NCBI GenBank assembly: GCA_947258545.1
Contig: CAMYJI010000011.1
Coordinates: forward strand, 1-56,735
Origin: an uncultured Ectothiorhodospiraceae bacterium
GTDB lineage: Bacteria > Pseudomonadota > Gammaproteobacteria > UBA9214
Reading direction: 5' to 3'
DNA length: 56,735 nt
This document shows, in pieces, positions 48,033 through 54,590 of this stretch. The notes under the pieces were generated by a model. The model was not told the origin of the DNA. It worked only from the letters and a program-made list of their open reading frames with translations, and made no database searches. The first letter of the stretch is position 1; each line of letters starts with the position of its first letter. A program made the position numbers and the translations under genes.

Positions 48033-48365
48033 CTATCCTGCTGCATTGATTCCCTCGTCAACTGTTGCATATATCGTGAACACCTTGTCGAGGCGTGCCA
48101 GTTCCAGAACCCGTCGAGTCGGTTCACTGGCCGCGGCGAGCGCAAACTGCTTACCGTTCTTTTTTGATGCCTGCAGGGCCTCTACCAGTGATGCGATCCC
48201 GGAGCTGTCGATATAGCTCACACCCGAAAGGTCGACCAGCACCCTGTCACTATCATCAACGCTGCTGAGCAACAGCTTGCGCGCTTCGGGCGAGCTTGAG
48301 AGATCGACATCTCCCCTCAGAATGACCACCGAGGCACCCTGCCTTTTAACAATCTCATGGTTCAT
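48033..48365 (-). CDS. STAS-domain protein (anti-anti-sigma / possible MlaB)
   Basis: 110 residues, a single STAS domain. The phosphorylation motif YIDSSGIASLVE places serine S54 where SpoIIAA and RsbV are phosphorylated; E. coli MlaB has threonine T52 in VDTGG at the same position. The start overlaps the stop of the kinase gene by 4 bp. Directly downstream lies mlaE. It may be the RsbV-like partner of the kinase, the MlaB subunit of the transporter, or both; no other mlaB candidate is in the window. Confidence 0.9.
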   Translation of the reverse strand: MNHEIVKRQGASVVILRGDVDLSSSPEARKLLLSSVDDSDRVLVDLSGVSYIDSSGIASLVEALQASKKNGKQFALAAASEPTRRVLELARLDKVFTIYATVDEGINAAG

Positions 48366-48808
48366 TCTGGATCTCTCTTGAAGAATTTTACCATTCGCAG
48401 CAGATTTCCCTGACCTGAGGGAAGGGGAAGATGCTCCACCTCATCCATGATATCGTAGATGAGGCACACGCCCAGTCCCCCGGCCTGAACCTTCTTCGGC
48501 CATACCGGCTTGAGCTTCTCGTTATCCACCGGGGGGGCGTCGTCCAGCAGACGAAACTCCACTGCATCGTCCCGGCAGAAGATCTCCAGGGTTGCCTCGC
48601 CATCGTCCACATCCCTGTAGGCATGCCGTACAATATTCTGGCAGGCCTCGTCGACAGCAATCACCAGGTCGTTGGCCAGGGCAGCAGCACACCCGCATTC
48701 ATCGCAGGTCCTGCGCACCACCTCACGGACCCGCTGCAGTTCCCACGCCTGCGCTGGAAATGTGACCCGGACCGACGGTTCGGAATCCTTGCCCTGATAA
48801 GCGCTCAT
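48362..48808 (-). CDS. Anti-sigma-factor-type serine kinase (RsbW/SpoIIAB-like)
   Basis: 148 residues, a GHKL ATPase fold: N box VIAVDEACQNIVRHAY, a G1-type loop (LLDDAPPVDN) and a glycine-rich GGLGVCLIYDIMDEVEH. Such kinases phosphorylate STAS partners and may bind a sigma factor or another target. Overlaps of 4 bp with both neighbours couple it to the STAS and phosphatase genes. An HCC-like CDECGCAAA stretch (C36, C39, C41 approx.) is unusual and might sense redox or metal. Confidence 0.9.
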   Translation of the reverse strand: MSAYQGKDSEPSVRVTFPAQAWELQRVREVVRRTCDECGCAAALANDLVIAVDEACQNIVRHAYRDVDDGEATLEIFCRDDAVEFRLLDDAPPVDNEKLKPVWPKKVQAGGLGVCLIYDIMDEVEHLPLPSGQGNLLRMVKFFKRDPE

Positions 48809-50124
48809 CGATGCTGACTGCTATCTTCCACGGCCAGGATAGTGATGTCGTCACGACGATTTTGCCCGGCACTGCTCAGGCAGGCAATCACAGATTCAAT
48901 ACGTCTGGTGACCGTTTCTCCAGACTGTCCATGGATGATCTTTTTTAGGCCGTCAACCTCGAGCGGGTCGCCGTTTTCGAGAAAACCCTCGGTTACACCA
49001 TCTGTAAAGATGTAGAGTGTGCCACCATTGAGCCTGAATGTCTCATCCCGAATGCCGGTTTCCCCTGTTTCAGAATATATTATTCCAAGCGGCGGGGCAC
49101 TGGCGGGTATTGATCTGAATTTTCCATTGCAATCATGCAGCAGGGCTGGCTCGTGGCCGGCATTGGCCAGCTGCACAGTGCCGCTTGCGGGATCAAGGAT
49201 GCCACAGGTCATGGTGACAAACATGCCATGGATCGCCGTCTCGAATAGCTCCCTGTTGATGGTTGCGAGCAGAACAGCGGGTTTGTGTATTGTTTTACCC
49301 AGGCAGCGAAACAGGCTGGAGGTCCTGGACATGAGCAACGCGGCATCCATGCCCTTTCCGGAGACATCACCCAGGCTGAAATAGATGCGCCCATCGTCCA
49401 GCTCAAAGAAATCGTAAAAATCACCGGACACCTCGTAGACCGGCAGGTTGATCCCCGACACCGGAAATGGCGCCGGCCGCGCCGCCGGTAACAGGCTGCG
49501 CTGCATTTCGATGGCAAGCTCGACCTCCCGGTTGAGACGCTCCTGCCGGACCAGCTCCTCTGTCATGCGCGCATTGCGGATGGCCAGGGCCGCCGCTGAT
49601 GCCAGCGTTTGCAGCATCATGAGATCCGGCTCGGAGAACAGCCCGCTTTCATCCTTCTTGTTTACCAGCTCGATGGCACCCAACATGGCATCATGAACAA
49701 TCATGGGCGCACACAGTATGGAACGGGTATGAAAACCTGTCAGATCATCCACCGATGGCTCAAAATCCCGATCCTCGCTGACATCGCGCACGATACGACT
49801 GCAACTCCCGGACACACACTGCCCCACAATCCCCTGACCGGCTTCGAGCGTGATACCGCAGATATCAGCCTGACCGACACTGGCCTTGCAAACCAGTTTC
49901 CCGGTATCCGCTTCCAGCAGAAACAGCGAACCGGCTTCAGCGGCCACGTAATGGATGATCAGATCCAGGGCCTTCTGAATGGTCTCCTCGATGTCGGTTG
50001 TAACGGCAAGGTGGCCACTCATCCTGGCCAGCAACTCCAGATGCCCGGACAATGCGGGACTCGAGCGCCGATCCTGCCGCGCCGGGTCGCGTCTTTCATC
50101 ATCAGGAGGGATATCACCCATCAC
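48805..50124 (-). CDS. GAF-domain PP2C (SpoIIE/RsbU-type) phosphatase
   Basis: 439 residues. A GAF domain (about 40-185; AEAGSLFLLEADTGKLVCKASVG, GIVGQCV, SILCAPMI) and a linker helix precede a PP2C-type phosphatase domain (about 205-435) with metal-binding aspartates in VSGDFYDFF, GDVSGKGMDAALLM, FTDGVTEG and RRDDITILAV. It would remove the phosphate that the adjacent kinase places on the STAS protein, in answer to a small-molecule signal on GAF. First gene of the overlapping trio. Confidence 0.93.
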   Translation of the reverse strand: MMGDIPPDDERRDPARQDRRSSPALSGHLELLARMSGHLAVTTDIEETIQKALDLIIHYVAAEAGSLFLLEADTGKLVCKASVGQADICGITLEAGQGIVGQCVSGSCSRIVRDVSEDRDFEPSVDDLTGFHTRSILCAPMIVHDAMLGAIELVNKKDESGLFSEPDLMMLQTLASAAALAIRNARMTEELVRQERLNREVELAIEMQRSLLPAARPAPFPVSGINLPVYEVSGDFYDFFELDDGRIYFSLGDVSGKGMDAALLMSRTSSLFRCLGKTIHKPAVLLATINRELFETAIHGMFVTMTCGILDPASGTVQLANAGHEPALLHDCNGKFRSIPASAPPLGIIYSETGETGIRDETFRLNGGTLYIFTDGVTEGFLENGDPLEVDGLKKIIHGQSGETVTRRIESVIACLSSAGQNRRDDITILAVEDSSQHR

Positions 50125-50336
50125 TGTCTGCCTGACTTTACCTGCGGCATGATTCTATTTTATGTTTAGCCTCATTAACAGATTGTCGTCTGTGAAGCGC
50201 TGCCCTGCAATCCCTGTCGGTGGGCAGGGTATCGCCATCGACCGACTTGATCTGGACGCCTGTCAACCGTCACAAATGCCACCAAGCAAGACAGTTTAAA
50301 TAGCTGCCGACTGTTGAAAAAGGATCGCGCTGTTGT
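50125..50336. other. Gap between the two PP2C phosphatase genes
   Basis: 212 bp without a gene; likely promoter for the phosphatase-kinase-STAS trio at its left end. No clear hexamers stand out to me. Confidence 0.4.
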
Positions 50337-51065
50337 CTACTTCACCTGGAGACTCAGACACAGTATGTCGTCTTTTATTTCACCCATGCTATAGTCATGG
50401 ACCGCCGAACATAAACCATTAACAAAGCTCCTGTTGTCTTCCTGTGAATTAGCACTTGCATAGCGTTCCACCCCTGAATGGCCGAATTCTTCTCCCCGGC
50501 TGTTCCTTGTCTCTGTAAGACCATCTGTGTACAACAATACTCTGTCGCCAGAACTTATTGGGCTGGATTGCGATGAACATTCAACAGGTAACGGGTGCTC
50601 GAATCCAAGCAGAGTGGTTTCTGAATCCAGCCAGTGAGTCCGGTTTTCCTCTGCAGACAAATGCAGCGCAGCAGGATGACCGGCACCGGCAAACTGCATT
50701 TCCATAGACCTGGTATCCAGCAACACAACAAAGAATGAGGCATACATGCCTGATTCGACGAGCCGGCGACACAGAAACTCATTCAGCGCACTGATCAGTT
50801 CGCAAGGGTCATGGCCCTGCAAGATATTTGCCAATACAAAGGTGTTAATACGTGCGGCATACAGGGCTGAGGCAACTCCATGGCCAACGGCATCACAGAT
50901 ACACGCCGCAAACCGCTGCTCATCAAGCGGGACGACACTGCAATAATCACCCCCCAGCACTGATTTCGGTATCAAATGGGTCGCCACATCCAGCCAGTCA
51001 TCTTCGTAATGCTCTGGCAGAAAGCTGTAATGCACTCGCGCCGCCAGCTTCAGGTCATCATTCAT
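50337..51065 (-). CDS. PP2C (SpoIIE-type) phosphatase, stand-alone
   Basis: 242 residues, only the phosphatase domain plus a short N terminus. Metal site motifs: LGGDYCSVV, CDAVGHGVASAL, YTDGLTETRNSRGEEF, KDDILCLSL. It lacks GAF, receiver or membrane parts, so input must come from partners. On the same strand as the GAF phosphatase but 212 bp upstream. It could serve the same STAS protein or another partner-switch pathway. Confidence 0.9.
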   Translation of the reverse strand: MNDDLKLAARVHYSFLPEHYEDDWLDVATHLIPKSVLGGDYCSVVPLDEQRFAACICDAVGHGVASALYAARINTFVLANILQGHDPCELISALNEFLCRRLVESGMYASFFVVLLDTRSMEMQFAGAGHPAALHLSAEENRTHWLDSETTLLGFEHPLPVECSSQSSPISSGDRVLLYTDGLTETRNSRGEEFGHSGVERYASANSQEDNRSFVNGLCSAVHDYSMGEIKDDILCLSLQVK

Positions 51066-51220
51066 GACGGATGCTTATATACACCTGTGGGTGGCGAATT
51101 CATAATAATTACCTGATATCGGTAACTTAGTCAGTCTTGTTCCCGAACGCAAGCTTCCCTACCCTTCTCTTCCATGAAGGTTCTGCTGATAGTCCACGCA
51201 CATCTATTCACCACGATCGT

Positions 51221-51474
51221 AAAATCCCGGCGCGCGTCGGCGCGAAGGCAATCGTCGCCGACAACCTGTTCATGAAACTGCAACTCCCGGTCATCACGTG
51301 CCGTTATCGCATCTGTTCATTGATCGGCTGAACGGGATCAGTCGCAGCGAAAATCTTGGCCATACTCACTTGTGGTATGTCTTCGAACTGGAGAGAAAAC
51401 TGGACGTATTCGCCATGTACAGGCTGCATCCGCCCTCTTATACCGGACAGTTAGCTAAATTATTGCGGGATTAG
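51221..51474 (+). pseudogene. Relic of an integrase-core (rve-type) transposase
   Basis: Two pieces of one transposase are visible in different frames. An N-terminal piece, KIPARVGAKAIVADNLFMKLQL (codons from 51221), resembles the start of integrase-type transposases (xAKAIVAENLxLKxQL). A C-terminal piece, SENLGHTHLWYVFELERKLDVF to a stop at 51472-51474, resembles their rve_3 end (LDHxLFWNxxDLERKL). The catalytic core is deleted. Confidence 0.5.
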
Positions 51475-51543
51475 CTCTGTCCTTTAGAGATGCAGGTCAG
51501 AGAGCAGACTGTAAGGCGGAGAAGGGTGAGGAGAGTGCTTTAC

Positions 51544-51707
51544 GCGAAGCATCGCTTCGCACGAGCTGAACGGGTGCAATCTGTGATTGCACACCGGGTG
51601 GGATGCCTTTTGGCGTCGCCGCTGCGCGGCGACCTTCTGCACCAACACTGCGCGGTAGTTTGTCAAACCACTCAGCGAATATCGAGGGCTCGAATCCACC
51701 ACTATCA
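51544..51707 (+). repeat. Hairpin cascade followed by a mirrored tRNA-Ser T-arm (element A)
   Basis: Three perfect short hairpins with 3-nt loops: GCGAAGC/GCTTCGC (51544-51560), GTGCAATC/GATTGCAC (51574-51592) and GTCGCCGC/GCGGCGAC (51615-51633). Then ATCGAGGGCTCGAATCC (about 51681-51697) reads like the T-arm of tRNA-Ser(GGA) in the orientation opposite to the real gene next door. Readings across it are not credible genes. Confidence 0.7.
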
Positions 51708-51748
51708 AACCATAGAAAAAGGGGCACAAGGCCCCTTTTTCTATGGTT
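51708..51748 (-). terminator. Terminator of tRNA-Ser(GGA) with long mirror symmetry
   Basis: An 18-bp perfect inverted repeat (AACCATAGAAAAAGGGGC at 51708-51725, its complement at 51731-51748) with loop ACAAG. The inner GGGGC/GCCCC stem plus five T on either side is a strong bidirectional rho-independent terminator; the right arm touches the CCA end of the tRNA gene. Confidence 0.85.
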
Positions 51749-51838
51749 GGCGGAGAGGGAGGGATTCGAACCCTCGATACGGGGTTACCGTATACACACT
51801 TTCCAGGCGTGCTCCTTCAACCACTCGGACACCTCTCC
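51748..51838 (-). tRNA. tRNA-Ser (anticodon GGA)
   Basis: 91 nt on the minus strand including an encoded CCA (51750-51748). Acceptor GGAGAGG pairs with CCTCTCC, with discriminator G. The D arm is GTCCGAGTGG; the anticodon loop CTGGAAA gives GGA; a long variable arm (TATACGG-TAA-CCCCGTAT) is typical of class II tRNA; the T arm is GAGGGTTCGAATCCCTC. Protein readings over it are artefacts. Confidence 0.96.
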
Positions 51839-51893
51839 GTATATTTACATGGATCAGCCAGTCGGCCATCCGAAAAGTCCTTTTTGAAACGGA

Positions 51894-52013
51894 GCACGCT
51901 CGCGTGCACCTTATTCCGGGCATCCTGCCCTCCACCCCTGCGGGGCCAGTGCGCTACGCGCCACTGTTCCAGATCGTTCCAGGCGATCTGGTCAACCACT
52001 CGGACACCTCTCC
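51894..52013 (-). repeat. Partial tRNA-Ser(GGA) copy joined to a hairpin cascade (element B)
   Basis: The 5' part of tRNA-Ser(GGA) is copied exactly over 23 bp (51992-52014 equals 51817-51839). Next comes a perfect 8-bp stem CCAGATCG/CGATCTGG (51969-51976, 51984-51991) whose 7-nt loop keeps the GGA anticodon loop sequence. Further hairpins follow: CCCC/GGGG (51935-51945), GGGC/GCCC (51918-51930) and GCACGC/GCGTGC (51894-51907). No variable arm, T arm or acceptor 3' strand is found, so it cannot be a normal tRNA. Confidence 0.75.
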
Positions 52014-52090
52014 GGATCGAACAAGCGCGCAAGGGTAAACCAGAACCGGCGGCTGTTCAAATACCGCCTCAAACAACCGGAATAATATAT

Positions 52091-52198
52091 ATGGCGGAGA
52101 GGGTGGGATTGACTCGGGCCCCTCCCTGGACCCTCACCCCGTGGGCGCCGGGCCGGCGTCCAAAACGGCAATCCTGCCGTTTCGTCGAACAAGGGCCC
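52091..52198. repeat. tRNA-Ser 3'-end fragment with hairpins (element C)
   Basis: ATGGCGGAGAGGGTGGGATT at 52091-52110 equals the 3' end of tRNA-Ser(CGA) (complement; compare 54345-54364), then diverges into GC-rich hairpins such as ACGGCA-ATCC-TGCCGT (about 52165-52180). It directly abuts the end of an IS91-type transposase relic. Confidence 0.7.
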
Positions 52199-52199
52199 C

Positions 52200-52464
52200 C
52201 ATCCGCATCCCTCAACACGCGCTTGAGGCGCTGGGCCCGGATTATTGCTATGGATGGCATGTATGCCGGTTGTGCAGGAGTAAAAAAACCAGCCAGCGCC
52301 GCCCGGCGCTCAGGTGCTGACTGCACTTCACCGTCCGGTTGCGCACCCAGACGCCGGCCCCGTCCGCCCGGCGTGATCTACCCGCGCCAGGGACTGTTCG
52401 GTGCGAACACCCCGTGGTAGCGGGTCAGGTTATCCCGCGGTCGCGGCATCAGCGCCGCCCGAAC
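52200..52464 (-). pseudogene. IS91-family (Y2/HUH) transposase, C-terminal relic
   Basis: Minus-strand codons from 52464 read VRAALMPRPRDNLTRYHGVF, then APNSPWRG, an in-frame TAG at 52380-52378, ITPGGRGRR, and later ERRAAL and AQRLKRVLRDADG. These match, in order, the end of IS91-type transposases (LVPRPRVNLTRYHGVFAPN ... TPAGRGR ... WAQRLKRVF). The stop codon and the missing zinc-ribbon end show it is dead. Confidence 0.8.
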
Positions 52465-52465
52465 T

Positions 52466-53187
52466 AAAAATTAGGGCCGGATACATTTATCAACAGTAAT
52501 AATGTACCTGCCCCATTTGTTCAATGTCAGGGCGAACGGCCTGTGAAAGCTGCTTGTTCAAGCTGTAGAAGATCTGTGATTTTAATAAAACGTGGACTGT
52601 CCCGGTTTTTCCCATCAGCTTATGAAAATATTGCATGGATTATTTCATCCTTAAATGACGGTCCTCAAGGTGTTTTCCTGTGATAACAATATAATTTGCT
52701 TATGAAAGGTTTAGTTTGGATATTTGGCTGATTGTTTCAGCAAGGAGGTGAGCCATGAATAAGCCATTTCACTGTCAAATCAAAAGAATATTGCTGACCC
52801 TGTTAATTACAACTGCAGTATGTTTCCCGGCGGCATCTGCCTATGCATGGTGGAGACCCGGGGGGCCGTATGCAGGGGGTTGGGATCCAAACGAAGCGTA
52901 TCTGAACGAGTATGGATTCCTCGACCGCCACGGGCCAACAACTGGAGATTTCCGCCGTATGCATCGGGATAACTGGAGGGGCATGAGGGGATACCCCGTC
53001 AACCGCGGCGGTATCGGTCGATATGGTCCCACGTTATCCGATGTACGCAGACAGCACCATCGTAAGGCTAGACGTTTATGGGGATACCCCTACTAGCACG
53101 CTGTCAGAGTCCGTAAAAAGTTCTCGACAAAGGGGTCGGATACACTATTCAGGCACTAAGCATAAAATGTATCCGGCCTAATTTTTT
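52466..53187. mobile_element. Unit of about 720 bp with inverted ends around a secreted protein gene
   Basis: The left end AAAAATTAGGGCCGGATACA (52466-52485, continuing TTTAT) is mirrored at 53162-53187 (ATAAAATGTATCCGGCCTAA, then TTTTTT) with two single-base gaps. A third partial motif (GTCGGATACACTATT) lies at 53136-53151. The unit starts exactly where the IS91-type relic stops. It encodes no transposase, so any movement would need help in trans. Confidence 0.6.
52755..53096 (+). CDS. Small secreted Gly/Tyr/Arg-rich protein with two 22-residue repeats
   Basis: 113 residues. Strong ribosome site AAGGAGGTGAG before ATG 52755. A signal peptide covers about 1-31 (ASAYAWW). The mature part starts WWRPGGPYAGGWDPNEAYLN and contains two ungapped 22-residue repeats at about 60-81 and 91-112, each GPTxxD-x-RRxH ... 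R ... GYP. The composition recalls sulfur-globule-type envelope proteins of sulfur oxidisers, but this is only a resemblance. It lies within an inverted-end unit inside transposase debris. No cysteines in the mature part. Confidence 0.78.
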   Translation: MNKPFHCQIKRILLTLLITTAVCFPAASAYAWWRPGGPYAGGWDPNEAYLNEYGFLDRHGPTTGDFRRMHRDNWRGMRGYPVNRGGIGRYGPTLSDVRRQHHRKARRLWGYPY

Positions 53188-53329
53188 TAAATTCATTAAG
53201 ATGGCCGAGAGACCGCCGATGCGGAATGGTAGTTACGCAACCTTCTTGCACCAAGCTATCCACGCCAGACCCAAGGGACCGGTTAGCAAGAGCCAGAGTA
53301 CGGAAGGGAGGGTTTTGACACCCAGACCG

Positions 53330-53419
53330 TCACAAGGCCATAACAATAGTTACCACAAGCACTGTCAGAAAGACCAACACCACGTCTTCATCGAAATGCT
53401 CTGGTTTTTTGATTTTCAT
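53330..53419 (-). CDS. Possible 29-residue single-helix membrane protein
   Basis: ATG 53419, with AGAGGT about 5 nt upstream, opens a 29-codon reading: a charged start (MKIKKPEHFDED) followed by a hydrophobic helix (VVLVFLTVLVVTIVMAL) and stop. The polarity (positive-then-acidic head, 17 hydrophobic residues) looks selected rather than random. A longer plus-strand reading covers the same DNA but has no family pattern. Confidence 0.42.
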   Translation of the reverse strand: MKIKKPEHFDEDVVLVFLTVLVVTIVMAL

Positions 53420-53804
53420 CTGTTACCTCTGAACCAGGATAAAATTTCAATAGCGCTTAATACTTCAAATACTGGTAATCGGTATACGTTGATTCATGTC
53501 AACAATGTCATCAAAAAACAGGCTACTCGGTGCTATTTCCAGGCATTCTTGACGGATTACCCCTTACAAGAGCTATATCGGCAACTATTCGAGATTACTG
53601 AATGGCTGCTTCCAATCTTATTTCGGAACTACAAGGGGTAATACCTGAGCAATTCAGTCAGGTGACCAGCTTCGACCCAACTACGACCTTCAGCGCAAGT
53701 GGTTGCATGTCTTAAAAGTACTGTAAATTGTCACTCTCAAGCCGAGCTATGTACGATAACCTTCGTACTCTTGCGCGACCTACAATTACCTCCCTTCAGA
53801 AGAG
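53420..53804. other. Intergenic stretch in the accessory patch
   Basis: About 385 bp. I see no named gene, hairpin chain or repeat here; AT content is higher than in the flanking core genes, which fits acquired DNA. Confidence 0.4.
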
Positions 53805-53903
53805 AGAGCCATTTTTGGGCATGTCCGGACGGGTGATAAAGCGGCACAACCGCTCCAGCTTCTGCCGCTCATGACGGGCGGCGGCCACCCCGGCATGCAG
53901 CGG
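53805..53903 (-). pseudogene. IS91-family transposase, internal relic
   Basis: Minus-strand codons from 53903 read PLHAGVAAARHERQKLERLC then RFITRPDM, matching the IS91-type transposase segment SLHAxVAxxAxxRxKLERLCRYITRP. In an intact enzyme this lies some 40-50 residues before the MPRPRDNLTRYHG segment, which here is about 1.3 kb away at 52464. The two may be halves of one gene split by the inverted-end unit. Confidence 0.7.
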
Positions 53904-53985
53904 GGAATATTATTACAAATTCTCTACCTTGCACGGTTCAATCCGAGGAACGGAAAAAGGAGGTGCAACGATAAACATATGAAAA

Positions 53986-54344
53986 ATGGCGGAGAGGGTG
54001 GGATTATTCGGGCCTTATGGCCCTCACCCCTTCGGGGCCGCTGCCTGACGGCAGCGTTCTTCGCGGCTACGCCGCCCGTCGAACCCGACCATTTTATTAT
54101 CACGTGGGTTCAAATCCACTCTGATGATTAATCAAACAAGGGCCAATAGACCCTTGTTTGTTAAATGGCGGAGAGGGTGGGATTATTCGGGCCTTATGGC
54201 CCTCACCCCTTCGGGGCCGCTGCCTGACGGCAGCGTTCTTCGCGGCTACGCCGCTCGTCGAACCCTGCCATTTTATTATCACGTGGGTTCAAATCCCACC
54301 CTTATGATTAATCAAACAAGGGCCAGCAGACCCTTGTTTGTTAA
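53986..54344. repeat. Tandem 180-bp tRNA-Ser-derived repeat, two units
   Basis: Units 53986-54164 (179 bp) and 54165-54344 (180 bp) differ at about ten positions. Each has the 3' end of tRNA-Ser(CGA) (complement), four hairpins (in unit 2: GGGCC/GGCCC 54189-54202, CCCC/GGGG 54206-54216, GCTGCC/GGCAGC 54219-54234, GCGGC/GCCGC 54242-54254), a mirrored T-arm (GTGGGTTCAAATCC), and a copy of the tRNA terminator hairpin. The next copy of the initial 20 bp is the real tRNA gene. Confidence 0.93.
54313..54340 (-). terminator. Terminator hairpin of tRNA-Ser(CGA)
   Basis: CAAACAAGGG (54313-54322) and CCCTTGTTTG (54331-54340) form a perfect 10-bp stem with an 8-nt loop, 5 bp beyond the CCA end of the tRNA gene. 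An equal hairpin with a slightly different loop lies 180 bp away at 54133-54160, as part of the tandem repeat. Confidence 0.75.
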
Positions 54345-54345
54345 A

Positions 54346-54436
54346 TGGCGGAGAGGGTGGGATTCGAACCCACGTGGGGCTAACGCCCCCAACCGATTTC
54401 GAGTCGGTGCCGTTATGACCGCTTCGGTACCTCTCC
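54346..54436 (-). tRNA. tRNA-Ser (anticodon CGA)
   Basis: 91 nt on the minus strand with encoded CCA (54348-54346). Acceptor GGAGAGG/CCTCTCC with discriminator G; D arm CCGAAGCGG; anticodon loop CTCGAAA gives CGA; long variable arm GGGGGCGTTAGCCCC; T arm GTGGGTTCGAATCCCAC. It is the apparent source of the neighbouring tandem repeat and element C. Confidence 0.96.
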
Positions 54437-54590
54437 AGTCTTTCCAAATTGTCTACCTGTCTACTGAATCTATCTGCTGGTACAGTATGATAACCTCTCA
54501 GCTTCCATGGAAGCCAAAATGGTCCAGGCCTGAAAAAATCTCATGGGATTTGAATCAACCGGGGCAAGATTCCAACCAGTCAGTCAGGCT

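Noticed and set aside
51490..52420. Several plus-strand readings over tRNA-Ser(GGA) (GGEGGIRTLDTGLPYTHFPG type)
   Set aside because: Classic false proteins from the antisense of tRNA-Ser.
53201..53641. Plus-strand reading of 146 codons
   Set aside because: No ribosome site, no domain, mixed composition; the small membrane protein on the other strand is better supported, though only weakly.
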